A stretch of 64,000 bases of DNA from an uncultured bacterium (GTDB taxonomy: Bacteria; Planctomycetota; UBA1135; GCA-002686595), in the NCBI GenBank assembly GCA_938075305.1, contig CALJGV010000006.1, positions 62,001 through 126,000 of the forward strand. Direction: 5' to 3'. The notes under the pieces were generated by a model that saw only the letters and a program-made list of their open reading frames with translations, did no database searches and was not told where the DNA came from. Positions 44,159 through 54,534 of the stretch are shown here, one piece after another; positions within the stretch are counted from its first letter, which is position 1, and every line of letters starts with the position of its first letter. A program made the position numbers and the translations under genes.

Positions 44159-44190
44159 CGGGGCGCGGAGTTCGTGAACTCCGCGCCCCG
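44146..44190 (-). terminator. Terminator hairpin after regA
   Basis: A 14-15 bp near-perfect stem (44159-44173 with 44176-44190) built on CGGGGCGCGGAGTTC and its complement. On the minus strand it is followed by ATCGTCTTCTTGG. It lies 62 bases past the regA stop, so regBA is probably terminated before the act operon. On the plus strand it is followed only by ACCTGATTT. Confidence 0.65.
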
Positions 44191-44252
44191 ACCTGATTTG
44201 CGCTGGGATGGACTGGCGGCCCACCACCCCACGGCTGGGCCTCAGGCCCAGA

Positions 44253-44852
44253 TCAGGACTTGCCGCGCTCCTGGGGAGCGTTCCGCTGGAGCTTGCGCTG
44301 CAGGGAGCGACGGTGGATTCCAAGGCGCCGTGCGGACTCGGAGATGTTGCCGCCGCAGTCGGAGAGGACCCGCTGGATGTGCTCCCACTCCATGCGCGCC
44401 AGGGACGGAGCACGGTAGGAGGAGGTGACGGCCGGGCCGTCGGCGGTGTCCCCACGCTCGTACTTCTCAAAGGCGGCGACCACGTCGTCCGCGTCCGCTG
44501 GCTTGGGAATGAAGTTGACCGCTCCGAGTCGGACGGCCTCCACGGCCGTGGCGATGGCGCCATAGCCGGTGAGGATGATGGCGCGGGTGCCGCCGTCAAT
44601 CCCATTCAACGCCTTCAGGACCTCGAGGCCGCCCTTCCCGGGCATGCGGAGGTCGAGGACGGCGTACTCGGGGGAGTCGGACGTGGCGAGCGCGACGGCC
44701 TGGTCGAAACCGTCCGCGGTACGAACCTCGAAGCCGCGCTCACGGAGCGCGCGGGCGAGACGCTCGCGGAAAATCTCATCGTCGTCCACGATGAGCATGG
44801 ACCTCGCGTCCACGTTGAGAGCCGATGCAGGGTCCATAGAGAGTTCAGTCAT
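44253..44852 (-). CDS. regA: Redox response regulator RegA/PrrA/ActR family
   Basis: A 199-residue regulator. The receiver domain has acidic pocket DDDE, phosphoacceptor Asp67 (YAVLDLRMPG), Thr in ILTGYG and Lys in FIPKPAD. After a short linker comes a Fis-type helix-turn-helix, SLARMEWEHIQRVLSDCGGN then ISESARRLGIHRRSLQRKLQ, almost the textbook RegA/ActR motif. RegA proteins control respiration and redox genes in response to quinone and oxygen state. The paired kinase lies 155 bases upstream on the same strand, and the respiratory act-cta genes lie directly downstream, their likely target. Confidence 0.93.
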   Translation of the reverse strand: MTELSMDPASALNVDARSMLIVDDDEIFRERLARALRERGFEVRTADGFDQAVALATSDSPEYAVLDLRMPGKGGLEVLKALNGIDGGTRAIILTGYGAIATAVEAVRLGAVNFIPKPADADDVVAAFEKYERGDTADGPAVTSSYRAPSLARMEWEHIQRVLSDCGGNISESARRLGIHRRSLQRKLQRNAPQERGKS

Positions 44853-45007
44853 GATCACAGGTGGCCTCCTTGCCACGCGGCGATTCGCACCACGCGGGCG
44901 AGAGGATCAATGGATTCCGTAGTTCCAGCATAGGCCTCCGTGGCATTTCGCGTCAGACGATGCGCCGCAGTGCGACAAGCTGCCCCACCTGCGCGAGGAA
45001 ATGTCGC

Positions 45008-46537
45008 TCAGCGCATCCCGCTGTGGGTCGTCACCGTCAGGTCGCCCGACTTCGCGAGCGGCAGGACCAGGCCGACCACCGTGCCGAGCCCCGGCGCGGA
45101 GTGGATCTCGATGTTGCCGCCGAGGTCCTCCACGAAGGAGCTCGCGAGGTAGAGCCCGAGCCCCATGCCACTGCCGACGTCCTTGGTGGTGAAGAAGGGC
45201 TCCAGCGCGCGCTCCGCCTCCTCCGCGGTCATGCCCGACCCGCGGTCCCCCACCGTGACGATGAGCGCGGACTCCTCCCGCACGACCCGCAGGCGCACGG
45301 TGGCGTCAGGGGGCGACGCGTCGATGCCGTTCTGCACAATGGCACGAATGGCCGTGGCGAGGCCCTCCCGCGGCAGCTCCAGGGCTGCGCCATCGGCGAC
45401 CTCCATCACGTCGACCTCCACGCGCTCCGCGGCAGCCATCTCCCCGACGATGGTCTCGGCCAGGTCGCGGGCGCTCATGTTCGTCAAGGCCTCGCCCACC
45501 CGATCCCCGGCCGTGGCCGACATCCGGTTGAGGATCCGGCGGCAGCGGGCGACCTCGTCGCGGATGAGCCGCGCGTCCGCCGTCACGGCGTCGCCGACCG
45601 CGGACTCCTGCTCCAGCGCCAGCTCGAGCTCCTTGGCCACCAGCGCGATGGTCGAGAGGGGTGTGCCGAGCTCGTGGGCCGCGCCGGCCGCGAGGGTGCC
45701 GAGGGCCTCGAGGTGCCGCTGGCGCTCGCGGCGACCGCGCTCCGACTCCAGCTGCTGGGCCCGGGTGGCGAGGGTGGACACCACGCGGTTCACGAACAGC
45801 ACCGTCAGGAGAGAGGTGAGGGAGAGCGCGACCACCGTGCCCCACGCCCGTAGGGCGGGGTTGGCGTCCAGCGCGGGCACCGGCATGGCGTACTCCATGA
45901 TCATGATCATGGCGAGGCCCAGCGCCCCGACCGCCACCAGCGAGTGGCGCAGGGGCAGGAGCACGGAGCCGAGGGCGACGTGCACCAGGAGGAAGCCGCA
46001 GAACGGATTGGTGGCTCCGCCCGTGAGGGAGAGCAGCGTCGCGAGCAGCCCGATGTCCAGCAGGGTCACGCCCAGCTTGACGAGCTGCAGCCTGCGATCG
46101 GTGAACTCATTGGGCCCCTCCCCCGCGTCCGACTCCCGCATTTGCAGCTCGTTCTGCTGGAACAGGAGCAGCCCCGCGTTGGTGCCGAATTCCACGAGGA
46201 GGATCGTGAAGAGCGCCGGCAGCGGGATCTCGACATCGAGGCTGTACCGCACGACGAGGATGGTGATCAGCTGCCCCGCGATGGCCGCCCACCGCAGGTG
46301 AATCAGCCAGTGCAAGTTGACCTCGCTCAGTCGGCGGTCCGCCACGGTGGACGGCCCCTTGAGGACCGACCAGCGCACCATGCCCATCAGGCCGTGGAAC
46401 CAGTTCGGGGCCCCACGCAGGGGGTACTCGTCCACGCGCTGGACGGCCGGCTCGGCGCTGGACGCCCCGCTGGAGGCCCCGCTAGAGGCCTCGGGGGCGC
46501 CCTTGGCGGGAGGGTCAGGGGTGGACGGCTCGGGCAT
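45008..46537 (-). CDS. regB: Redox sensor histidine kinase RegB/PrrB family
   Basis: A 509-residue kinase. The start is taken at MPEPSTPDPPAKG; the frame upstream has no homology-like sequence. About six membrane helices span ~95-260, beginning with HLRWAAIAGQLITILVV. The GGATNPFCGFLLVHVAL segment is the RegB quinone-sensing motif. The H-box is LAAGAAHELGTPLSTIAL (His288), with the redox-active Cys in RDEVARCRRIL. N box: IVQNGIDASPP; G boxes: GDRGSGM and GMGLGLYLASSF. It should autophosphorylate when the quinone pool is reduced and signal to RegA next door. Confidence 0.93.
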   Translation of the reverse strand: MPEPSTPDPPAKGAPEASSGASSGASSAEPAVQRVDEYPLRGAPNWFHGLMGMVRWSVLKGPSTVADRRLSEVNLHWLIHLRWAAIAGQLITILVVRYSLDVEIPLPALFTILLVEFGTNAGLLLFQQNELQMRESDAGEGPNEFTDRRLQLVKLGVTLLDIGLLATLLSLTGGATNPFCGFLLVHVALGSVLLPLRHSLVAVGALGLAMIMIMEYAMPVPALDANPALRAWGTVVALSLTSLLTVLFVNRVVSTLATRAQQLESERGRRERQRHLEALGTLAAGAAHELGTPLSTIALVAKELELALEQESAVGDAVTADARLIRDEVARCRRILNRMSATAGDRVGEALTNMSARDLAETIVGEMAAAERVEVDVMEVADGAALELPREGLATAIRAIVQNGIDASPPDATVRLRVVREESALIVTVGDRGSGMTAEEAERALEPFFTTKDVGSGMGLGLYLASSFVEDLGGNIEIHSAPGLGTVVGLVLPLAKSGDLTVTTHSGMR

Positions 46538-46686
46538 CACCCACAGCTTCGTCGGGCCACGGCCTGAGGGCGAGCCTGCGTCGAGATTCTCGCCCAGGTC
46601 GCGTCCCGGCACGGGGCGCTGGCCCGGCACGGCAGCCCCCGGGCGAGGCCACCTCCCCCGCGGGGGCCGTCAGGGGAGGACCCCGG

Positions 46687-47729
46687 TCAGGAGTAGGGCT
46701 CAGTGAGATGGCACGCCGCAAGGTGGCCGCCCTCGCCCACCTGCCGGGTCTCGGGGTAGGCCGTGTCGCAGCGCCCCGCCTCGGCGACCGGACAGCGGGT
46801 GTGGAAGAAGCAGCCCGAGGGCGGGGAGATAGGCGAGGGCACATCGCCCGTCAGGGGGATGCGCTCTCGACGCTCCGAGCGGTCCGCGCGCGGGATCGCG
46901 GAGAGGAGCGCGCGGGTGTAGGGGTGCTGGGGGTTGTCGAAGACCTGGTCCACGGTCCCGATCTCCACGATCCGCCCCAGGTACATCACCGCCACCCGGT
47001 CGGAGATGTAGCGGACGACCGAGAGGTCGTGCGCGATGAAGATGTAGGAGAGGTCGAACTCCCCCTGCAGGTCCTTGAGCAGGTTGATCACCTGCGCCTG
47101 GATGGAGACGTCCAGGGCGCTGACCGCCTCGTCGCAGACGATGAGCTTGGGACGCAGCGCGAGGGCGCGCGCGATCCCGACGCGCTGGCGCTGGCCGCCG
47201 GAGAACTCGTGCGGGAAGCGGTTGGCCACGTCCGGGCGCAGGCCGACCTTCTTGAGGAGCTCGGCCACCTGGTCCTGGAGTTCGGAGCCCGAGGCGAGCC
47301 CGTGCACCTGCAGCGCCTCCCCGACGGCGTTGCCGACGGTGATGCGCGGGTTCAGGGAGGCGTAGGGGTCCTGGAAGATGATCTGCAGGTCGCGCCGGAA
47401 CGAGCGCATCTCCGCCTTGCCCAGCTTGAAGAGGTCCACCTCGGTGGCGGCGTCCGGGCGATAGATCGCCTCGCCCGCCGTGGGCTCGATGAGCCGCAGC
47501 GTCGAGCGGCCGGCGGTGGTCTTGCCGCACCCCGACTCCCCCACCAGGGAGAGCGTCTCGCCGCGGCCCACCGTGAAGTCCAGGCCGTCCACGGCCTTCA
47601 CGTCCCCCACGTGGCGCTGGAGCACGCCGCGCCGGATGGGGAAGTGCTTCTTCAGTCCGCGGACCTCGAGCAGGTGGTCGGTCGCCGCCTGGGCGCCGCT
47701 CCCCTCGTTCGTTGCGCTGGTCATGGTCA

Positions 47730-47730
<1 letters not shown>
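46687..47730 (-). CDS. oppF: Oligopeptide-type ABC transporter ATPase (OppF/DppF)
   Basis: A 347-residue ATPase. Walker [11 protein letters not shown]-loop in [14 protein letters not shown], signature [15 protein letters not shown], Walker [14 protein letters not shown] and switch His in [12 protein letters not shown] are all present. The C-terminal oligopeptide-binding extension with Fe-S-type Cys residues ([20 protein letters not shown]) identifies the Opp/Dpp group. The start [10 protein letters not shown] overlaps the stop of the preceding ATPase gene by one base. Last gene of a five-gene operon. Confidence 0.93.
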
Positions 47731-48736
<1,006 letters not shown>

Positions 48737-48737
<1 letters not shown>

Positions 48738-50599
48738 CAGACCTTCATCTTGGGGTCCATGGCGTCGCGGATCGCGTCGCCGACGAGGTTGTAGCAGGTG
48801 ACCGTGACGAAGATCGCCACGCCCGGGAACATCTGGATCCACCAGTTCTCGGGGTTGCGCGACTCGTTGACGATGGCGCCCCAGGAGGCGTCGGGCTCGC
48901 GGATACCGAAGCCGAGGAACGAGACCGCGGACTCGGTGAGGATGCCCGCCGCCACCGAGAACGCGGCCGCCACGAGAACCGGCGACATGGCGTTCGGCAG
49001 GACGTGCTTGAAGATCGTCCGCCGCGAGCTGAAGCCCAGGGCCTGGGAGGCCACCACGAACTCCTGCTCGCGCAGCCGCAGGAACTCACCGCGCACCAGG
49101 CGCGCCACGCCCGTCCAGCGGACGATGGCGATGACCAGCACGATGGCGAACATGGGCGGGACCGTCTCGGGGTCGGTGAACGCCAGCGCCAGGAGGATCA
49201 GGAAGAACGCGGGGATCGACTGCAGGATCTCGATGCCACGCATGATTCCGATGTCCACCCAGCCGCCGAAGTAACCCGCGATGGAGCCGATGATGACCCC
49301 GATGATCGTCAGGAGCGCGGCGGACAGGATGCCCACGGAGAGGCTGACGCGCCCGCCCCAGATCATCCGGCTGAGCACGTCGCGGCCGCTCTCGTCGGTC
49401 CCCAGGGGGTGACGGCTCGCGGCATTGAGCTCGGGCTCTCCGACTCGCACCTGGATCGCCACCTCGGCGGGGGCGATCCCTCCGGCCAGCTCCTCACCCA
49501 CGAGGTCCAGCGGCAGCCCGGTCTCGGAGTCGCGAGCGCTGCCCTCTGTCCAGGTCGGCGGCCGGAACTTCTCGTCGGCGTGCAGCTCGTCGTAGCCGAA
49601 GGGAACCATCGGCCACACGAGAGCTCCCTGGGCGGCCTCGGGGTCGGCCGCGAGGTCCGCGGTCGTCTTGCCCTTGGCGAGCAGCACCACGTTGCCATCG
49701 GTGATGCCCTGCTTGTGCGTCGCGAAGTCGAACTCCGCCGTCGGCCCGAAGGAGCTGCGCCAGAGGACGCTCGAGAGGACCGCGAGGCCGAAGCACGCCG
49801 CCAGCTTGAGGCGCCGCGCCCTGCGGATCCGCTCGCGGTCCCCGCCGAGGAGCAGGCCATTCCAGAGCCGGTTCCACAGGGGCCAGGAGGCCCAAAGAAG
49901 CCAGAGCACCATCAGGACCACCTCCCAGGCGGCGATGGACTCCAGGAGCGGCCGCTCGGTGCGGCTGATCAGCGGCACGCCGCCGGCGTCGGGCTTGGCC
50001 GGGTCGAGGGCCTTGAGGTCCCTCCGCAGGGCGCGAGCCACCGTCTTGGCCTCGCCGAACTCGGCGACGGCGCCTTCACCATCGCCGGCGTCGAGCAGGT
50101 CGGCGCCCCTGGAGAAGTGCTCCTGGAAGGCCGTGAGCGGCTCCGCAGCCTCGGGGGGCAACATCGAGCGCATGGTCGCCAGCCGCAGCGTCGCGGCCTC
50201 GAACTCGACCCTCGCCGCGGCGGCCCGGGTGGTGGGAGCGCCCGCCGCCGCGTCCGCCTGGGAGGCGGCGAACTCCGCGTCCGACTGCTGGGCCAGCCGG
50301 TTGGCGGTGGTGGCCATGGGGCGCAGGATCCGAAGTGCGCTGCCGTAGCTCTTCAGGTCCACCGACTCGACCTTGAAGGGGCGATCGTTGGCGATCACGG
50401 GCGCGAAGATCGCGACCCCGTAGAGCAGGGTCAGGATCGCCACCCCCACCTTGAACAGGGTGCGCTTGCCCAGCTGCTCGAACACGAGGTCCCAGTAGTC
50501 CTTCGAGTACTCCGACGCGAAGCCGGACTCATCCAGCTTCATGTCGTTGAAGCTCGGCTTGCGCTTGGGCGCGCCGTCGTTGCTGACTTCTTCGACCAT
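48737..50599 (-). CDS. oppC: OppC-type ABC permease with ~300-residue extracytoplasmic insertion
   Basis: A 620-residue protein, about twice the usual length. TM1 is FKVGVAILTLLYGVAIFAPV (about 50-70). The conventional permease core starts near 385 with HPLGTDESGRDVLSRMIWGG, then TIIGVIIGSIAGYFGGW, and contains the EAA loop (EFVVASQALGFSSRRTIFKH). Between them is an insertion with helical Ala-rich segments and two extra membrane helices (VVLMVLWLLWASWPLWNRL; LKLAACFGLAVLSSVLWRSS), then a FDFATHKQG ... WPMVPFGYDELHADE stretch. One-base overlaps with both neighbours show tight translational coupling. The insertion is unlike E. coli OppC. Confidence 0.9.
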
Positions 50600-52119
50600 C
50601 AGTGGAGGCGGATCCGAGGATCCACGAGGGAGTAGGCGATGTCGGACAGCAGGATGCCGAACTGGGTCATGACCCCGACGAAGATGGTGGTCGCCATCAC
50701 GATCGAGAAGTCGCGCCGCAAGAGGCCCTCGTACGCGTACTTGCCCATGCCCGGGATATCGAAGATGAACTCCACGATGACCGAGCCGCCGATCAGGATC
50801 GGCAGGATCGACGCCAGGAGAGTTAGCACCGGGATCATCGAGTTACGAAGCGCGTGGCGGTACACGACGCGGTCATCGCTGAGGCCCTTGGCCTTGGCGG
50901 TGCGGATGTAGTCCTGCCGGATCACGTCGAGCATCCCGGCCCGCATCTGACGCGAGAGGTAGGCGAGGCTGCCATACGTCAGGGTCAGCACCGGGAGGAT
51001 GCAGTGCAGCACCGTGTCCCAAGCGTAGGCAAGAGTGTTCGAGGGGTCCGCGTCCTTGTCATGCAGCCCGAGGATCGGGAGCAGGTCGGTGCCGGTCTTG
51101 CCGAAGATCAGCACCAGCATGAGCCCCGCCCAGAAGGTCGGGATGGAGTAGAGGACGAACAGGACGATGGTCAGGCCGCCATCGAGCGCGGTGCCCTGCC
51201 GCCGTACGCTCGCGATGCCGAGGGGCAGGGCGATGATGTAGGAGAGCAGGACCGCGACGAGGCTCAGGGGGACGGTCACCTTGAGGCGCTTGAGGATCTC
51301 CTCCCGTACGGACTGGCCCGACTGCATCTCCTCGCCCAGGTCGAAGGCGAGCAACCCCCCGTAGGGATGCTCACCCGAGTTTGTCGTGCGGTCGCCGCCA
51401 CCTTCCGTGTAGTACCACGCGAACCAGCGGCGCACCTCGTGCCGGGCGCCGTCCCGCTCGGTGAGTTCGGGGGACAGCTCCGGGGTCTCCCCCGTCACCG
51501 CCGCGAGGCACGCCGAGACCCGCTGGATGGCGGGCTGCTGCGTGGGGCCGGCCAGCCGCTGCTCGAAGAGCCCCTGGAAGATGCGGGCGAGGGCCTTGTC
51601 CTGCTGCCCGCTGGACTCCGCCGCGAACTGCACCAGGGCTGCGCTGGCCGCCTCCGCCTGGCCGTCTCCGCCGCCCGCGAGCGTCGGGTCCACCAGCGCC
51701 TTCACCAGCCTGTCCAGGGTGGCGCGCTCCTCGGGGGAGGTCTCGTAGAGGTGCTCGATGGGCGTGGGCCGGCCCTCGGCCACGGTGCGCCCCTCCACCC
51801 CAGGAACCTCGCGGTCCTCGGTCACCCGCTCGGTCCGCGGCGAGCTGAACCAGGGGTGTCCATCGGCGCTCAGGTTCAGGGGCCCCACGTAGTCCAGGAA
51901 CTGGATCGCGATGCTGCGGTCGAGGCCGTGCTCGCGCCGGAACTTGTCGATCTGCGACTCGTTGTCGCTCGCGGCGCCCAGGTCCGCATCGCTCTGGCTG
52001 CCCACGGCGATGAGCGCGGGGTCGCCCGGGGCGATGTGGTAGAGCGAGAAGATCACCAGCGTGACCCCGATCGTCGTCGGGATCATCAGCAGGAGTCTGC
52101 GCAGGATATAGGCGAGCAC
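50599..52119 (-). CDS. oppB: OppB-type ABC permease with ~230-residue extracytoplasmic insertion
   Basis: A 506-residue protein (typical length ~310-340). TM1 is MLAYILRRLLLMIPTTIGVT through FSLYHIAPGDPA. Residues ~45-270 form an insertion of helical soluble sequence (DKFRREHGLDRSIAIQFLDY, then Ala/Gln-rich helices). The core resumes at FDLGEEMQSGQSVREEI LKR, with TM helices (VTVPLSLVAVLLSYIIALPL; GGLTIVLFVLYSIPTFWAGL) and the EAA loop (DYIRTAKAKGLSDDRVVYRH). It lies 148 bases after the substrate-binding protein gene and overlaps the next permease gene by one base. Confidence 0.92.
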   Translation of the reverse strand: MLAYILRRLLLMIPTTIGVTLVIFSLYHIAPGDPALIAVGSQSDADLGAASDNESQIDKFRREHGLDRSIAIQFLDYVGPLNLSADGHPWFSSPRTERVTEDREVPGVEGRTVAEGRPTPIEHLYETSPEERATLDRLVKALVDPTLAGGGDGQAEAASAALVQFAAESSGQQDKALARIFQGLFEQRLAGPTQQPAIQRVSACLAAVTGETPELSPELTERDGARHEVRRWFAWYYTEGGGDRTTNSGEHPYGGLLAFDLGEEMQSGQSVREEILKRLKVTVPLSLVAVLLSYIIALPLGIASVRRQGTALDGGLTIVLFVLYSIPTFWAGLMLVLIFGKTGTDLLPILGLHDKDADPSNTLAYAWDTVLHCILPVLTLTYGSLAYLSRQMRAGMLDVIRQDYIRTAKAKGLSDDRVVYRHALRNSMIPVLTLLASILPILIGGSVIVEFIFDIPGMGKYAYEGLLRRDFSIVMATTIFVGVMTQFGILLSDIAYSLVDPRIRLH

Positions 52120-52180
52120 GTTGGGGAAGGGACTCGGTGAGGGTCGGGGCGCCTTGTGGGCGGGTCATCAGACAACAGGG

Positions 52181-52225
52181 GCGGCCCGCTGTCGAGTCAG
52201 ACTCCACAGCGGGCCGCCGCTTTTT
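52181..52225. other. Long imperfect hairpin between binding-protein and permease genes
   Basis: A 12-bp perfect outer stem (GCGGCCCGCTGT at 52181-52192 with its complement at 52206-52217) encloses a smaller GAGT/ACTC stem. On the plus strand CGCTTTTT follows, so it could also stop plus-strand readthrough. In the minus-strand operon it falls between a highly expressed binding-protein gene and oppB, where such hairpins usually stabilise the upstream message or reduce expression of the downstream genes. Confidence 0.7.
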
Positions 52226-52267
52226 GGCTCCGTCCAGCCTGGGGATACCCGGTGCCGGACCCGTCCC

Positions 52268-54355
52268 TCACTCCTCGAGGCTCTTGCGCGTCCCCTTGAC
52301 CGACGGGTCCACGAAGTACCAGTCCCGGATCACGTAGCCAGGGTCGATCGCCGAGTGGCGGATGCCGCGGACCTTGAGCGAGGCGCCGAACTTGCGAGGC
52401 ACGTTGTACATGAACATGTACGGCTGGATGTCCTCGTAGATGTAGCGGTGAAACTCTCGCCACAGCCCCATGCGGGCCTCCCGGTCGATCTCGGCCTGGA
52501 TGCCCTCGATCATGGCGTCGACCTTGGGGTCCATGACGCCGGAGTTGTTGGAGGACTTCTTGTCCCGCGCCCCCCACTTGGAGTGCCACAGCTGCTCGGG
52601 GTCCGACTCCAGGGGCGGGACCCAGGCCAGGTTGCACGCGTCGAACTCCCGCGACTTGATGCGCTCGAGGAAGGTTGCCCACTCCAGGGAGGCCAGATTG
52701 ATCTTGATCCCGAGGTCCTCGACCGCCGACTGCAGGGCGATCCCGAAGAGCTTGGAGGCGTCGTTGCCGCTGGGGTAGAGGAACTCGATCTCGAGCTCCA
52801 CGCCGTCCTTGTCCGCGATGCCGTTGCCGTCCCGGTCGTACCAGCCGGCCTCCTCGAGCAGGTCGAGGGCGCCGTCGGGGTCGAACGGCAGCGCCGGCAT
52901 ATCCCTGGGGTACCCCTCGCTCTGGTACGGGACGGGGCCGGTGATCTGGCGCGCGAGCCCGTTGTATTGGGTCGCGAGGTAGGTCTGGAAGTCGAAGGCC
53001 ATGGCGATGGCCTTGCGCACAGCGATGTCCTTGACCTGCGGCCGGTAGAGGTTCCAACCCGTGTAGCCGTAGGCGCCCAGGTAGAAGAAGCCCTTGTAGA
53101 AGTCCTCGCTGAACGACTCGCTGGTGGCCCGGCCGTTGAAGTAGTCCTCGGACTTCACGCGCTCGAAGAAGTCCACCTCTCCGTTGAGCAGCGCGTTCAT
53201 GGCCGCCTCATCGTTGTCGATGTAGCGCCAGCGGATGGTGTCGAAGTAGCCCGGGCGCTTGGCCGCGTCGAAGTACGCCGGCTTGCCGTCCGCGCCGACG
53301 AAGCGCTCGGCCTCCACGTACTGCTGGGTCCACTCGGTCACCTGGTACGGGCCGAGGCCCACCCACAGCTTGTTGTGCGGGTTCTTGTTCAGGTGCTCGG
53401 CCTGCTTGCTGAGCGACGCGCCCGCGTCGTGGTCGGGGCACTGCTCGTCCAACAGGTTGTAGATGTGGGAGGGCAGCAGCGTCAGCGACGTACCGATGGA
53501 CTCCAGCGCGTAGGCGTACTGCTTCTCGTAGAAGAAGCGCACGGTCAGCGCGTCCACGACCTCGCAGGCCGAGATCTTCTCGAACTGGAAGCGCTTCTCG
53601 TCGCAGTTGACCTCGGGGTTCCGGTAGATGGACCACGAGTAGTACACGTCGTCCGCGTCGAGGACCTGGTCCCCGAACTTCGCCGACTGCTCGGCCGAAT
53701 AGACGAGGGACGGCTGCCAGCGCACGCCCTCGCGCAGCGAGACCGTGAAGACGGTGCCACGCTCCACGCGCTCCACGGCGCCCTTCGGCACCTGGACGGG
53801 GCCGGCGATCGACGAGCCCTTGGACATGGGCGAGATGGTCCAGTTCGCGCCCGCGTCGGTGATCGAGCCGTACACCGCGCGCACCTCGCGCAGGCCCGTC
53901 TCCCCCTCACCGCGGCGGACCACCTGGGCGGCGATCTCGCCCTCGACGGCGGGGGCGTCGGGCTTCAGGACCACCAGGTCCTCCTCGACCCAGGACGCGG
54001 CCGCGTCGGGGACGTACTCGTGGGACCACCAGTCCTGGAGGAGGAGGGTCTCGTGCGTCTCGTAGAGGAACCGGCGGGTGACCGCCGAGTTCTCGATCGG
54101 GTAGCACATGTTCTCCGGCAGGGAGGGCACGTGGACGATGGCCCGGCCGCCGTAGAGCGGCGCCTTGCCGTCGCCCTTGTCCGGGTGGAACTGGTCCACC
54201 ACCGCCTCGTCAGCGTCGTCCGCCTCGTCAGCGTCGTCCCCGCCCGCGGCGTGGGCGACAGGGCTCGCGGCGAGGGCCGCCACGAGGCCGAGGGCCAAGG
54301 TCGTGCGCCAGCGGCGCGCGGAGAAGAACGTGGACTCGAGCATGATTTCAAGCAT
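52268..54355 (-). CDS. Solute-binding protein family 5 (peptide/oligopeptide-type)
   Basis: A 695-residue exported protein; starts at 54355 (MLEIM) or 54343 (MLESTFF) cannot be distinguished. The signal is RRWRTTLALGLVAALAASPV AHAA, followed by an acidic DDADEADDADEA linker. Family 5 features include SGVRWQPS-type 'F-x-L-R-x-GVRW' (FTVSLREGVRWQPSLVY), VLDADDVYYSWSIYRNPEVN, NGEVDFFERVKSEDYFN and KDIAVRKAIAMAFDFQTYL. It is longer than E. coli OppA (~520 mature), with an enlarged N-terminal region. It delivers peptides or other solutes to the OppBCDF proteins encoded downstream on the same strand. Confidence 0.88.
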   Translation of the reverse strand: MLEIMLESTFFSARRWRTTLALGLVAALAASPVAHAAGGDDADEADDADEAVVDQFHPDKGDGKAPLYGGRAIVHVPSLPENMCYPIENSAVTRRFLYETHETLLLQDWWSHEYVPDAAASWVEEDLVVLKPDAPAVEGEIAAQVVRRGEGETGLREVRAVYGSITDAGANWTISPMSKGSSIAGPVQVPKGAVERVERGTVFTVSLREGVRWQPSLVYSAEQSAKFGDQVLDADDVYYSWSIYRNPEVNCDEKRFQFEKISACEVVDALTVRFFYEKQYAYALESIGTSLTLLPSHIYNLLDEQCPDHDAGASLSKQAEHLNKNPHNKLWVGLGPYQVTEWTQQYVEAERFVGADGKPAYFDAAKRPGYFDTIRWRYIDNDEAAMNALLNGEVDFFERVKSEDYFNGRATSESFSEDFYKGFFYLGAYGYTGWNLYRPQVKDIAVRKAIAMAFDFQTYLATQYNGLARQITGPVPYQSEGYPRDMPALPFDPDGALDLLEEAGWYDRDGNGIADKDGVELEIEFLYPSGNDASKLFGIALQSAVEDLGIKINLASLEWATFLERIKSREFDACNLAWVPPLESDPEQLWHSKWGARDKKSSNNSGVMDPKVDAMIEGIQAEIDREARMGLWREFHRYIYEDIQPYMFMYNVPRKFGASLKVRGIRHSAIDPGYVIRDWYFVDPSVKGTRKSLEE

Positions 54356-54390
54356 GGGGCGTTCGGGAACTCGCGGATGGGTCGCCACCT

Positions 54391-54419
54391 TTGCAGGTGC
54401 ACGGGTGGCCACTTACCTT
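54391..54419 (+). promoter_or_regulatory. Candidate promoter for the serine hydrolase gene
   Basis: TTGCAG at 54391-54396, a 17-base spacer and TACCTT at 54414-54419 on the plus strand, about 115 bases before the ATG at 54535. It lies in the divergent spacer with the solute-binding protein gene, whose own promoter I cannot place. Confidence 0.4.
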
Positions 54420-54534
54420 AGTCCCAAGACGGCCCGTGGCGACAGGCCACCTTCCCGATCCAGCCGAGGTCCGGCCCTTTGCTGCTCTGCCGGCCGGGCG
54501 GCCCGCTCCCCGCCCGGCCCCGCACCCTCGAACC

